Below, piece after piece: positions 1 through 7,629 of a stretch of DNA of 36,683 nt. The notes beneath the pieces were generated by a model. The model searched no databases. It worked only from the letters and a program-made list of their open reading frames with translations, and had not been told where the DNA came from. A program made the translations under genes and the position numbers. This DNA is from a virus. Each line of letters opens with the position of its first letter. Positions within the stretch are counted from its first letter, which is position 1. The DNA is taken from IMG/VR virus record IMGVR_UViG_3300023174_000375, positions 1 through 36,683 of that record; one strand, given 5' to 3'.

Positions 1-617
1 TTCTTTTGTCCTCGTATTGGGCTGGGAATCTGATTTTGTCGGCTACCCACTGGACTCTGTGTTCCCAGGGGTAACTCATTAGTGGTTTTGCCCGTGGCAT
101 CTTCAGCCCGACCACCAGCAATCTCAATGTCAGTCTTGGCTAACTCTTTCAATAGACTGGCCTTGGCGTATGCCTGTCCCGCTGCCTTGCCGTCGGCATT
201 GTCCTCATAGGGCTTCAACAATTCAGCGTCACCCTGCTTGTATTCTTTGATATCACTGCTGCCATCTTCGTTCCAACGGCGCTGCTCTTCTGGATGATTT
301 TTTGGCACCACCAACACATTGGCATGTGGAATACCAGCACGCTCTGCAATAATGGCCTTTAACTGTTGATCATTACAGGGATACTTTAACACTGCATCCA
401 TCAGATAGATCTGACAGTTCCTGAAGTTGGGGAAATCAATGTCACTGTCCTTGATGGGCAAACGTTTGACCGCAGACACACTGTCACAATCATAAGTTGA
501 CAACGCCGATTTGATTTGTTCCATGTGGTCAGCGGGGTCAATGTCAGCCATTTTAATACGAAATTCGTATGTCTTCTGACCTTCAGTTAGATATTGTAAG
601 AAACTTTTCATACTCAT
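1..617 (-). CDS. Conserved phage protein of unknown function, C-terminus beyond window
   Basis: The reading frame is open to the left edge, so the C-terminus is missing; about 205 residues are visible. I place the start at 617 (MSMKSFLQYLTEG) because the AGGAT Shine-Dalgarno lies at a short spacing; the in-frame ATG at 611 (MKSFLQYLTEG) is an equally plausible start. The N-terminal half (EFRIKMADIDP, then DSDIDFPNFRNCQIYLMDAV) looks like a compact alpha/beta domain. The C-terminal half is polar, rich in Gly, Ala, Lys and Glu, and probably flexible. From memory, similar proteins beginning with a short MKSF-type helix occur in T4-like marine phages without a firm function. A late-type promoter lies just upstream, so it is probably a late structural or head-assembly protein. 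I do not assign a T4 gene number. Confidence 0.75.
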   Translation of the reverse strand, partial: MSMKSFLQYLTEGQKTYEFRIKMADIDPADHMEQIKSALSTYDCDSVSAVKRLPIKDSDIDFPNFRNCQIYLMDAVLKYPCNDQQLKAIIAERAGIPHANVLVVPKNHPEEQRRWNEDGSSDIKEYKQGDAELLKPYEDNADGKAAGQAYAKASLLKELAKTDIEIAGGRAEDATGKTTNELPLGTQSPVGSRQNQIPSPIRGQK

Positions 618-635
618 TAGAATCCTGTGTAGTAT

Positions 636-643
636 TATTTATG
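636..643 (-). promoter_or_regulatory. T4-type late promoter (CATAAATA)
   Basis: The minus strand reads CATAAATA about 20 bases before the start codon of the leftmost gene, followed by ACTACACAGGATTC, which contains the Shine-Dalgarno. The octamer matches the T4 late consensus TATAAATA at seven of eight positions. Confidence 0.7.
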
Positions 644-658
644 TTGATTTAGCAAATA

Positions 659-1141
659 TCATTGATCAGTGTTTTTGCCCAAAATTTGTCTCAACAATTC
701 ATTGCGGTCTAGAATCACTCCCTGACCATCTTCTGCATCCACTAGTTTTTCGCCATCATTTTTTTGAGCTTGTTGGTCCAGTCGAGCCTTTTTTAGTTGC
801 AATTCGACTGTTTTTAATTTACGGTCAATTTTGGCTTGTTTGGCAGTGATAGCGTGCCCCAGCAGAGTTCCAGCAGTGGCTAAAATATGTCCGCTGAATC
901 TGGCTTCAACATTCATGCCCAAAGATATTAAATCTGTAAAAGTTTCTTTAGCTAGGGCACTTAATTCGTCCAATTCATGATCACTGGCGTCTAAATCTCT
1001 GACAAAAGGCAAAGCTGAGTCAATTTTATCTATAGCGGCATCAACTTCGGCAATAAAGGCGCGTTTGTCCTCGATGTCGGCGGCTGCTTCCTCTGCATCT
1101 ACTGCGGGCAAATTAAATAATTCCTGTAGCTTTTGTGTCAT
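659..1141 (-). CDS. Probable small terminase subunit (gp16-like)
   Basis: A 160-residue, almost entirely helical protein. An acidic N-terminal third (ending near residue 60) precedes a long helical stretch at about residues 60-124 that becomes strongly basic (KIDRKLKTVELQLKKARL), then an acidic tail. This matches the layout of T4 gp16, whose central coiled coil assembles into a ring that regulates the large terminase during DNA packaging. The pattern of the central part (a helix with LISLGMN, then a block ending LKTVELQL) lines up with the T4 gp16 central region only by eye. The gene follows gp4 with a gap of nine bases. Another small helical head protein is possible, so the call is moderate. 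Confidence 0.55.
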   Translation of the reverse strand: MTQKLQELFNLPAVDAEEAAADIEDKRAFIAEVDAAIDKIDSALPFVRDLDASDHELDELSALAKETFTDLISLGMNVEARFSGHILATAGTLLGHAITAKQAKIDRKLKTVELQLKKARLDQQAQKNDGEKLVDAEDGQGVILDRNELLRQILGKNTDQ

Positions 1142-1147
1142 AATAGG

Positions 1148-1155
1148 TATTTAAC
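1148..1155 (-). promoter_or_regulatory. Weak late-promoter-like octamer (GTTAAATA)
   Basis: The minus strand reads GTTAAATA seven bases before the ATG at 1141. It shares the TAAATA core but differs from the consensus at the start. Transcription from it would begin almost on the start codon, so it may not be functional. Confidence 0.3.
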
Positions 1156-1582
1156 GTTTGACATTTTTATACAGGTCAAATTCTGTCACGACACGGAATC
1201 GCATGTTATTGGCCCTGGCCCAGTTGTCGGCTGCTGCCCATTTGGCCATATTAATTGCAACCATGAGTTTATCTCTGTAGCTTTTGGCCGTCTCCATGGT
1301 GGCTTCTTTCAGCGGTTTGATTTCAATTATCTCTGTGTGTTGCCTCTGATTGGCATCTGTATAGACTATTAAAAAGTCAGGCACATATACAGTTTGTTTG
1401 CCTGAGACGGGATTTCTATAGGGAATTTGTATGGCTTCGCTGGCCCAGTGTAATACCGCAGGGTTGTTATCACAAAATTGGCAAAAGGTAAATTCCCAAC
1501 TGCTTCTGTAGGTGGGTAGTCGTTTGCCCATGTATTTTTCCAGATTCTTTATCTGATATTTTCCCTGGGCGTATTTACTCAT
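1151..1582 (-). CDS. 4: Head completion protein gp4, nuclease fold
   Basis: A 143-residue protein with the signature of T4 gp4 (head completion, also called gp50/4). The N-terminus MSKYAQGKY, the block TYRSSWE at residues 24-30 and QIPYRNPVSGKQTVYVPDF at about 52-70 are family hallmarks. The D69 of VPDF and the E87-x-K89 of EIIEIKP form a PD-(D/E)xK nuclease-type site, with E30 as a likely additional acidic residue, as in TnsA-type endonucleases. In T4 the protein is needed to make filled heads competent for tail attachment. The ATG overlaps the stop of the upstream gene as ATGA, indicating translational coupling. Length agrees with T4-like relatives. Confidence 0.92.
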   Translation of the reverse strand: MSKYAQGKYQIKNLEKYMGKRLPTYRSSWEFTFCQFCDNNPAVLHWASEAIQIPYRNPVSGKQTVYVPDFLIVYTDANQRQHTEIIEIKPLKEATMETAKSYRDKLMVAINMAKWAAADNWARANNMRFRVVTEFDLYKNVKR

Positions 1583-2046
1583 GGTAATATTGCACGTTGG
1601 ATATACTTGCTGCGAGGAGGTTCATTGGTCACGCCTAACAGGCTGGTATTGACTCTGCTGAAATTTAAAAACATGGCCAGATATGCGTTGACCTCTATAA
1701 AATTAGTTTGTGCTGTTAACGGGCCAGTGTTTGCATGTTTATCAGTAGATTGCTGCTGATTTGCCACATAACTGGGCGATGCGGATGTTGCTTGCTGATT
1801 GCGCCTGCCCAATAATCTCATTTCTTCAACAACACTCATGGGGTCGATTCCTTGTGTTATTGCAGTATATAGCACCACGCTAGCCATCACTTTTGCACTT
1901 TCTTTATTACCGGTAATGGATTCAAAGAATCCCAATACCGCATTATCAAGATTTTGGCTTACTGACAAATCGGGTTTGAAATAATTATTAAAGTAACTGG
2001 TAGTGATGTTGTTATTACCGATATTTGGTAAATTTGATACAGTCAT
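1579..2046 (-). CDS. Small structural protein candidate, unknown function
   Basis: A 155-residue protein. The N-terminal 90 residues look helical (FFESITGNKESAKVMASVV...), residues 90-115 form a Gln/Ser/Thr-rich linker, and the C-terminus has a conserved-looking block (NAYLAMFLNFSRVNTSLLG and PPRSKYIQRAILP). From memory, proteins with this C-terminal block accompany gp4 in T4-like cyanophages and are annotated as virion structural proteins. The start at 2046 has an AAAGGAAA Shine-Dalgarno. It lies twelve bases after the tube-fold gene and overlaps gp4 by four bases, so the three genes are probably one operon. Confidence 0.75.
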   Translation of the reverse strand: MTVSNLPNIGNNNITTSYFNNYFKPDLSVSQNLDNAVLGFFESITGNKESAKVMASVVLYTAITQGIDPMSVVEEMRLLGRRNQQATSASPSYVANQQQSTDKHANTGPLTAQTNFIEVNAYLAMFLNFSRVNTSLLGVTNEPPRSKYIQRAILP

Positions 2047-2057
2047 CGATGTTTCCT

Positions 2058-3146
2058 TTAGGGCTCAATTATGCCTTGGTTACTGGATGGCAGTGAGCCA
2101 ATTGGGCCAAACACTCTGGAATTGAGTATGTTTACGCCTTGCGAGGTACTAGACGCCCTGCTCAATGCATCCGATACACTAGATCGAGTAGGCACAAACA
2201 CTGGACTCAGTCGATCCTGCCCACGTAATATATTTTTACCAGTTTGTGTGATTTCAGCCAGTGCTGCACCCTTTAAATCCATTTGTTTGGCGCTATTTAA
2301 AGTTCTGATCCCACTAAGTGCAGCGCCTAGATAGTTACCATTAGACAGATTAGTTATGGTGTTGCTGGCTCCTTGAACCAACCCGCCGGGACCCAGAATG
2401 CTGTGGGTCCCCCCACCCAATGCTAGTGGACTGGGTTTCTGATCATAATGTATCTGCCCAAATCCTGTAACTTTACCCCCGCTGACTGTTCCAGACTCGT
2501 ATTGAACCGCTTCGTACGCAATGGTCATGGTGTGTTCCATGAGATTGTATTCGCCAGCTGTGTGTTGTCCGTGCTGAAAAGTAGTAATTGTTGGTCGAAT
2601 CAGCGTGTACGAACTAAACTGTTTCTGATGAAGACTGTAGATTCTGATACTAGAAATATAATTTGTAGTTTGGGGGCCTGAACTGGGACTAAATCCCCAA
2701 CTTTGTTCTTGTCTCAGATTATATTTACTGGGTTGATTGTACATAGGCAATTGATGATCGCCGTCTCGGTAATAATATTTGTAGTATTTGGTCCAAAATT
2801 TTAGAACCTGATCAGCACTGTCATCATGAAAAGTTATGGTTACTGGATCATAATTGACCTTTTCCTGATGTATGATTTTTCTATTATAGGCATTTAGAGT
2901 TTTGGTTTGGACTGTAAATTTTGGCAATGTTACTGCTTTGGCCATCATACCAACCTCTATCAAATCTTGCGGACTGAGTTGACCAGCAACCGAACTGTCA
3001 AGGTCAATCCAGACATGAAATAGTGACTGGTATTTGGGCGCCAATCTGTACATGCCATCAACAAAGGTGCGTGCAGCATGCTGATAATCTTTGATCTGAT
3101 CACCATTGGCTATCTGATTTATGAATGAATTAAAAAAATTCGCCAC
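2058..3146 (-). CDS. Tail-tube-fold structural protein, possibly gp54/gp48-type
   Basis: A 362-residue protein that begins with GTG at 3146; an AGGG Shine-Dalgarno lies about eight bases upstream and there is no nearby ATG. Residues 41-110 resemble gp19 encoded next door: SLFHVWIDLD matches the first strand of gp19, and LPKFTVQT...AYNR...KVNYDPVTITFHDD matches the gp19 segment RPNLTFDP...VYNS...PKWDNVTCTLRDD. This suggests the tube fold used by gp19 and by the T4 baseplate tube initiator gp54 and cap gp48. The C-terminal 140 residues are Gly/Ser-rich with no recognised domain. Its position directly after gp19 fits a tube-end or baseplate role. The exact T4 equivalent is uncertain. Confidence 0.7.
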   Translation of the reverse strand: MANFFNSFINQIANGDQIKDYQHAARTFVDGMYRLAPKYQSLFHVWIDLDSSVAGQLSPQDLIEVGMMAKAVTLPKFTVQTKTLNAYNRKIIHQEKVNYDPVTITFHDDSADQVLKFWTKYYKYYYRDGDHQLPMYNQPSKYNLRQEQSWGFSPSSGPQTTNYISSIRIYSLHQKQFSSYTLIRPTITTFQHGQHTAGEYNLMEHTMTIAYEAVQYESGTVSGGKVTGFGQIHYDQKPSPLALGGGTHSILGPGGLVQGASNTITNLSNGNYLGAALSGIRTLNSAKQMDLKGAALAEITQTGKNILRGQDRLSPVFVPTRSSVSDALSRASSTSQGVNILNSRVFGPIGSLPSSNQGIIEP

Positions 3147-3165
3147 TCTTTTGCCCTGTTTATAT

Positions 3166-3173
3166 TATTTATC
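3166..3173 (-). promoter_or_regulatory. T4-type late promoter (GATAAATA)
   Basis: The minus strand reads GATAAATA about 20 bases before the GTG start at 3146 and immediately after the gp19 terminator, so it would start a new transcript for the tube-fold, small structural, gp4 and terminase-like genes. Confidence 0.65.
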
Positions 3174-3177
3174 TGAC

Positions 3178-3204
3178 AAAAAAGCCCGGATTTTTCCGGG
3201 CTTT
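3178..3204 (-). terminator. Intrinsic terminator after gp19
   Basis: A nine-base-pair stem (AAAGCCCGG with CCGGGCTTT) with a six-base loop. On the minus strand it is followed by a run of six T, a classic rho-independent terminator. It lies about 20 bases after the gp19 stop codon. Confidence 0.9.
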
Positions 3205-3223
3205 AGTGTAAACAGGTCGACTA

Positions 3224-3853
3224 TTAACCAGTAGCTGCACCACGTATAGTGCGCTCTACCAATCTAGCAACATCACTGCCAACCCCAGTACCAACTGGCG
3301 ACTGGATGGCGTTGTCGTAGCGAATTGTTAGACCAATGGTCATGGGATCGTTGGTGTTATAGTTGTTGTCACCATAGTCTACACTGGTCAAGAAACAACC
3401 ATACATTTCCCAAGTTTCTAGCACTGTGGGTTCCATTGCACCATTTCCGCCGTCTAGGACTTCAACTTTAGTGATGAACTTGTAGTCGATTCCACTTGCA
3501 GCACTGCTTTGTTCCATAAAATCGAATTGCTTTTGCAGTTGTTCGCCAACTCGTCTGCTAACTTCGCCGCTGGCATCATCACGCAATGTGCAGGTCACGT
3601 TGTCCCACTTGGGTTTGCCGGCAAGATAAACAATACTATTATATACTGGTATTTCAATTGGGTCAAAAGTTAGGTTTGGGCGTTTGAATTCGCTAACCTG
3701 TTTGGTTAATTCAGTTGATGGCTGACTAACACCAAAATTTTCAAATATCACGCGGAAGCGGAATTTGAGTTTTGGCATCAACAGACCTTGTGCTGATGCA
3801 CTTTGGTTTGTGCTTAGTGGTACTGTAAATTTGTTTAATGACGATGTTGCCAT
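3224..3853 (-). CDS. 19: Tail tube protein gp19
   Basis: A 209-residue protein, longer than T4 gp19 (163). It forms the inner tube of the contractile tail, around which the sheath polymerises. The first strand is LKFRFRVIFENFG (about residues 29-41), followed by the conserved P-x-L-T-F-D-P segment, VYNSIVYLAGKPKWDNVTCTLRDD (about 70-93) and, later, WEMYGCFLTSVDYGDNNY and a final strand ITIRYDNA-type sequence near residue 180. These are typical tube features. It immediately follows gp18 in the direction of transcription, the classical T4 order. A short leader carries AAGGAT as Shine-Dalgarno, and a strong terminator follows. Confidence 0.92.
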   Translation of the reverse strand: MATSSLNKFTVPLSTNQSASAQGLLMPKLKFRFRVIFENFGVSQPSTELTKQVSEFKRPNLTFDPIEIPVYNSIVYLAGKPKWDNVTCTLRDDASGEVSRRVGEQLQKQFDFMEQSSAASGIDYKFITKVEVLDGGNGAMEPTVLETWEMYGCFLTSVDYGDNNYNTNDPMTIGLTIRYDNAIQSPVGTGVGSDVARLVERTIRGAATG

Positions 3854-3871
3854 TTTGATAATCCTTTTATA

Positions 3872-3879
3872 TATTTACC
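3872..3879 (-). promoter_or_regulatory. Late-promoter-like octamer upstream of gp19 (GGTAAATA)
   Basis: The minus strand reads GGTAAATA about 20 bases before the gp19 ATG, between the post-gp18 hairpin and the Shine-Dalgarno. It keeps the TAAATA core but diverges at the first two positions. An independent promoter would allow tube protein to be made apart from sheath. Confidence 0.45.
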
Positions 3880-3893
3880 CAAAACTAATGTTG

Positions 3894-3922
3894 GATAATG
3901 GAGAACTCAGTTCCCCATTATC
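3894..3922 (-). terminator. Hairpin between gp18 and gp19
   Basis: A 13-base-pair stem with a three-base loop; in the minus-strand RNA all positions pair, one as G-U. The sequence after it has only a short T run (TTTT, about ten bases downstream), so it may be a weak terminator or an mRNA-stability hairpin that attenuates transcription from sheath into tube. Confidence 0.6.
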
Positions 3923-3930
3923 TACTCATA

Positions 3931-6900
3931 TTATAGTGCTGCCCCAGTGTTCAAAATACGAACTGGGATGTACACAAACTCAATTGCCTTGACTGGTTTG
4001 ATTGCAATATCCACATACAACTCATTACGATCAATTCTGTCAGGAGTGTTGTTGGTATCATCACAAACCACTAGATAATCGTACAATCCACGCTTGGCCA
4101 CCACATCATTCAAAACTGCTTCAAATGCTGATTTGACCTGATTGCGAGTAATGCTGTCATTTGGTTCAAATATGAATGGTCGAGCTACTTTATCCAACAC
4201 CAATCTCAAGTAAACAATCAATCTTGCAACATTGACGCGGTCTTGTGCACTGGTCATTGCTGCGCGGGTCTTTTGTCCGTATGCAACTAGTCCAACTCCA
4301 GGTAGCACTGTTAGTGGGTTAACTCGGTTTTCATAAAGAGCATCACGCAGCCCAACAGTGACACCGATACTTCTAAACAAATTGCCATCGTTGGTGTCGA
4401 TATATCCAATGCTGCTCGCATTGTCGACCACGCCGCGGCGAACACCCGCCGGAGCAAACCATGGATAACTGACGTTATCGCTACGAATATATGTGCGTAG
4501 CATGACATGACTGGCTGGAACTACAACACTATTGCCTGCTAGATCGGTGCTGTACGCTGATGGATAGTAGACTGCTAGATATTCACTAGTGCTAACCAAT
4601 CCGTCCTTGCCATTGTCTAATGCAAGGTTTGTGTTCTTAGCCCAACTGGTAACATCTGATGATGTTAGATTCAATGGACTGTCGCCGATTATAAATGCAG
4701 TTTGTTTGCGATCATTATTTAACGCAATCATATTTTGAATCAGTTCTGGATAGCCTGGGCAAACAATCAGGTTAAACTGTGTTTGTTCTTCGCGTAGTTC
4801 GGTGCTGGACTCAATGGCTGCTTTCATTGCTTCAACCACAGTGTTGCGTTGTGCTTTATGCCCGAAATAAGGAACCCCGTTACTGTTGACTCCGCTATGA
4901 GTTACCCAAGTGGATTTAACTGTGGGCTCTACATTGCCAGTAAAGGCATCTGGGTTATCGAACCACTTACTTTCAAATCTTTTAACATTAAATCCGCTGC
5001 GGCGAGTATTAAACAATAAGCTGCCGCGTGGATACAAGCGATAGTCTGGACAGTCGTCATCAATATAATTACTGGTTAATAGATCTGCTATTTTTGGCAA
5101 ATCGTCAACTATTGGATCAGTGGTGCCATTATATCCCCAACGAGCATCCGCAAAAACAATGCCATCAATGCTAATATTATCTGTATTATCAATCAACTGC
5201 CATTCGGTGCCAGTAAATCGATAAATTACTGGGTAATTTTCCAAATCACCGGTATCAATCCAGAGATCGCCTGCGGCTACTGGTGTTGTGCCGTCACTTT
5301 GAGTGGTTGGGCGGCTTGCACTTAAAATAGGCCCGTCGGGATTAGTATTCACCAAATTATATCCACGTGCGTCATTAGCCACTGTGCGATAGCCCTTCCA
5401 ACCACTGCCATCGCTGATCATAACATCCACATCCAATGGATTACTGTAATACCATAATGTGCCATCTGTTGGATTAGTATATGGGGGGACAAACGAATAT
5501 GTATATGTCAATTCGGTAAATGGGCTTGCTAGATATGTAGAATTAGTTGTAATTTCTTGAACATGGGTGGCAGTATTTAGGCCGGCAGTGGCCATTGGAG
5601 AACCAATAATTTGAGCCCATCCAATTGCGCCACCGGCTAAATGAGTTAAACTAATAGCACCGCTCGATTCCACCGCAGCCACCAAATTTGGTAAATTTGC
5701 GGCCGATATATCAGCTACCAAACTAGCAACAGTTGTGCCAGTCAATGTTATTGTTGCTTGTGCTGCGTCAGGTGAATTTGGCACTGACACCACTAGCGTA
5801 AATCTATTACCAACCACAAATGTTAGGGGCACCGATGGTGTTCTGCCAACAATTTTTAGTTTTCCAGTAACATTTTTGCGGAATAGTTTTAACGTGCCGG
5901 TGCCGTTTTGTAAAGCATCGTATTGACCATATAGTTGTCCGACCGGAATTTGCGCGCCGCCGCCTGTGGCATCTAACCCGTAAATAGCAGCAGTTATGTC
6001 AGTATACAACGGTGCTGTTTGTAACACCCACGATTGCAAGTTACTATTATATTCTTTAATACTGATATTTGTGCCGTTACCAACTGCACTGGTTTTAAAC
6101 CAAACACTGCCGTAAGGGCGTGGAAAGTCATCGGTGGTCTTCCACGCTGGGGCGTCGACATAACTACTGAATTGCACAGTTGGGCCTAGTAGAGTTTTTA
6201 CATTAGATACTCCGTCTAATTGTGAGTCAAATAGTCCTAGCTTGACTGCGCAATCCACGCCACCAATAGTAGAGCCCTTGGCAATTGTCAACTGACCATC
6301 AACCGTTGAACCATTGCTGGTTGCATTGGCGGCACAGTAAATTCTGATATCGCCAGTGCTAGTGACATCTGCTCTGACCCCATCAATACCGGCTGAATTA
6401 ATATCACTAGCAACTGCGGCCACTGTTGTCCCGGTTGCAGTAACATTTACATTGTTTATGACTAATTTATCGCCAATGGACAAATTACCAGGATTTGAAA
6501 TCGAACCAGTAATTGTGGGCACACTAAAAGTCCAGTCGCTGCTGCCAACTAGAACCCATCGATTGTTGGTATTTTTATAATAAACTGGATTGTAAGAACT
6601 AATCGCAACTACAGCATATTCTCCAATGGAGCCAACCGACGACAAAGGAACACCGTTGTTTAATTGGTTAGTATCATTAATGATTCGGGGAGTTTGCTGT
6701 CCGAACTGATTACCAATAGTTCCCCATTCATAAATTCCCCAGGCGGTATTGGTTAAATCCAACCAATAAGTACCGTCTGCAGGTTCTCCGGTTGGTCGGA
6801 TGCTAGCAGGAGTCAATTGTGCCAAATTGATATCGGCGCGTTGTACGTAAACTCTATTAGAAATGCCCAATGCACTGTATGCTGCCAGCAGTCCGTACTC

Positions 6901-7167
6901 ATTGCGTTCGTCGCCATGAATTGGATTGCCACTAGCATCAATTTGAAAGTTTGGTGTTCCAAATTGTTGTACTAGGTCTCGTTGACTTACTATTTCCTGA
7001 ACTTTACCTGCAGCAGATTTGGTTGTGTACGGGGCGACGCCGCCAGTAACACCTCTTTTGTCCTGTGCTGTTGCAACTAAGACATACGCAACGGTGCCCG
7101 CAGCAGTGGGGGTATATTGACTTTCATCACTTACTTTTACTTCAACTCCTGGAGATATCAATGCCAT
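3931..7167 (-). CDS. 18: Tail sheath protein gp18, enlarged
   Basis: A 1078-residue contractile tail sheath subunit; T4 gp18 is 659. The N-terminal 118 residues (MALISPGVEVKVSDES, and later YGLLAAYSALGISNRVYVQRA) and the C-terminal 380 residues (from about 700, including WFAPAGVRRGV and the YDYLVVCDDTNNTPD region) are the conserved core that packs around the tube. Between them, residues 119-690 form a large insertion. It contains two related modules at about 228-310 and 448-530 (both with a TGTTVA...DI..A...V.S.G.I pattern) and several DG-x-x-W segments near 131-135, 352-356, 568-572 and 625-636 that resemble fibre-type repeats. The insertion probably projects from the sheath surface. Shine-Dalgarno GAGGAA supports the ATG at 7167. 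Confidence 0.95.
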   Translation of the reverse strand: MALISPGVEVKVSDESQYTPTAAGTVAYVLVATAQDKRGVTGGVAPYTTKSAAGKVQEIVSQRDLVQQFGTPNFQIDASGNPIHGDERNEYGLLAAYSALGISNRVYVQRADINLAQLTPASIRPTGEPADGTYWLDLTNTAWGIYEWGTIGNQFGQQTPRIINDTNQLNNGVPLSSVGSIGEYAVVAISSYNPVYYKNTNNRWVLVGSSDWTFSVPTITGSISNPGNLSIGDKLVINNVNVTATGTTVAAVASDINSAGIDGVRADVTSTGDIRIYCAANATSNGSTVDGQLTIAKGSTIGGVDCAVKLGLFDSQLDGVSNVKTLLGPTVQFSSYVDAPAWKTTDDFPRPYGSVWFKTSAVGNGTNISIKEYNSNLQSWVLQTAPLYTDITAAIYGLDATGGGAQIPVGQLYGQYDALQNGTGTLKLFRKNVTGKLKIVGRTPSVPLTFVVGNRFTLVVSVPNSPDAAQATITLTGTTVASLVADISAANLPNLVAAVESSGAISLTHLAGGAIGWAQIIGSPMATAGLNTATHVQEITTNSTYLASPFTELTYTYSFVPPYTNPTDGTLWYYSNPLDVDVMISDGSGWKGYRTVANDARGYNLVNTNPDGPILSASRPTTQSDGTTPVAAGDLWIDTGDLENYPVIYRFTGTEWQLIDNTDNISIDGIVFADARWGYNGTTDPIVDDLPKIADLLTSNYIDDDCPDYRLYPRGSLLFNTRRSGFNVKRFESKWFDNPDAFTGNVEPTVKSTWVTHSGVNSNGVPYFGHKAQRNTVVEAMKAAIESSTELREEQTQFNLIVCPGYPELIQNMIALNNDRKQTAFIIGDSPLNLTSSDVTSWAKNTNLALDNGKDGLVSTSEYLAVYYPSAYSTDLAGNSVVVPASHVMLRTYIRSDNVSYPWFAPAGVRRGVVDNASSIGYIDTNDGNLFRSIGVTVGLRDALYENRVNPLTVLPGVGLVAYGQKTRAAMTSAQDRVNVARLIVYLRLVLDKVARPFIFEPNDSITRNQVKSAFEAVLNDVVAKRGLYDYLVVCDDTNNTPDRIDRNELYVDIAIKPVKAIEFVYIPVRILNTGAAL

Positions 7168-7199
7168 GGTAGTGTTCCTCTATAATAAAACTGTTTAAT

Positions 7200-7207
7200 T
7201 ATTTATT
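7200..7207 (-). promoter_or_regulatory. T4-type late promoter of gp18 (AATAAATA)
   Basis: The minus strand reads AATAAATA 33 bases before the gp18 ATG, with an AT-rich leader and a GAGGAA Shine-Dalgarno between them. Spacing and sequence fit a late promoter for the sheath gene. Confidence 0.7.
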
Positions 7208-7266
7208 ATTTTCTGTATTTTTTGGTGTTATTAAATGCCCTTTAAAAGGTTTACTGTTTTTGACAT

Positions 7267-7274
7267 CATAAATA
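7267..7274 (+). promoter_or_regulatory. Late-type octamer upstream of HNH-like gene (CATAAATA)
   Basis: The plus strand reads CATAAATA only four bases before the ATG at 7279. A T4-type late promoter starts transcription about six bases downstream of this element, so the transcript would begin at or inside the start codon. Either the mRNA is leaderless or another promoter is used. Confidence 0.45.
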
Positions 7275-7278
7275 TAGT

Positions 7279-7629
7279 ATGGAAAATCGTCCCTTATGCG
7301 CGGTTTGTGGCAAGAATTCAGCCGCAGTAAACTATATTAAAGGTGAAAAAAGGTACTATCGCAAACGATGCGACAATTGCATACGCAAGAAAAAAAACTT
7401 ACAAACACCGATACCGCAGTGGGTCAAATCTGGTTATAAAAAGAAACCACACTGCGAAAAGTGTGGTTTCAAAGCCCGATATCGAGAGCAGTTATTTGTA
7501 TTTCACGTGGATGGAAATCTCAACAACTGTGCCTTGCCCAATTTAAAAACCATATGTGCCAACTGCCAGATTGAAGTGGCCAAACAAGGTCTGGGCTGGG
7601 GGCAGGGGGACCTCACCCCTGATCTTTAA
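7279..7629 (+). CDS. Small HNH-like zinc-ribbon protein
   Basis: A 116-residue basic protein with two Cys-rich units. The first is C7-x2-C10 with C31-x2-C34, a zinc ribbon. The second is C59-x2-C62, then H76-V-D-G-N80 and C93-x2-C96, the framework of an HNH/McrA-like nuclease (HxDGN...NL...C..C). The usual final histidine after the last Cys pair is replaced by Gln, so catalysis is not certain. From memory, small proteins of this type are conserved in T4-like cyanophages, which argues against a recent homing endonuclease. It is a lone plus-strand gene between gp18 and the dNMP kinase; its 3' end overlaps the kinase 3' end by 17 bases on the opposite strand. Confidence 0.85.
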   Translation: MENRPLCAVCGKNSAAVNYIKGEKRYYRKRCDNCIRKKKNLQTPIPQWVKSGYKKKPHCEKCGFKARYREQLFVFHVDGNLNNCALPNLKTICANCQIEVAKQGLGWGQGDLTPDL

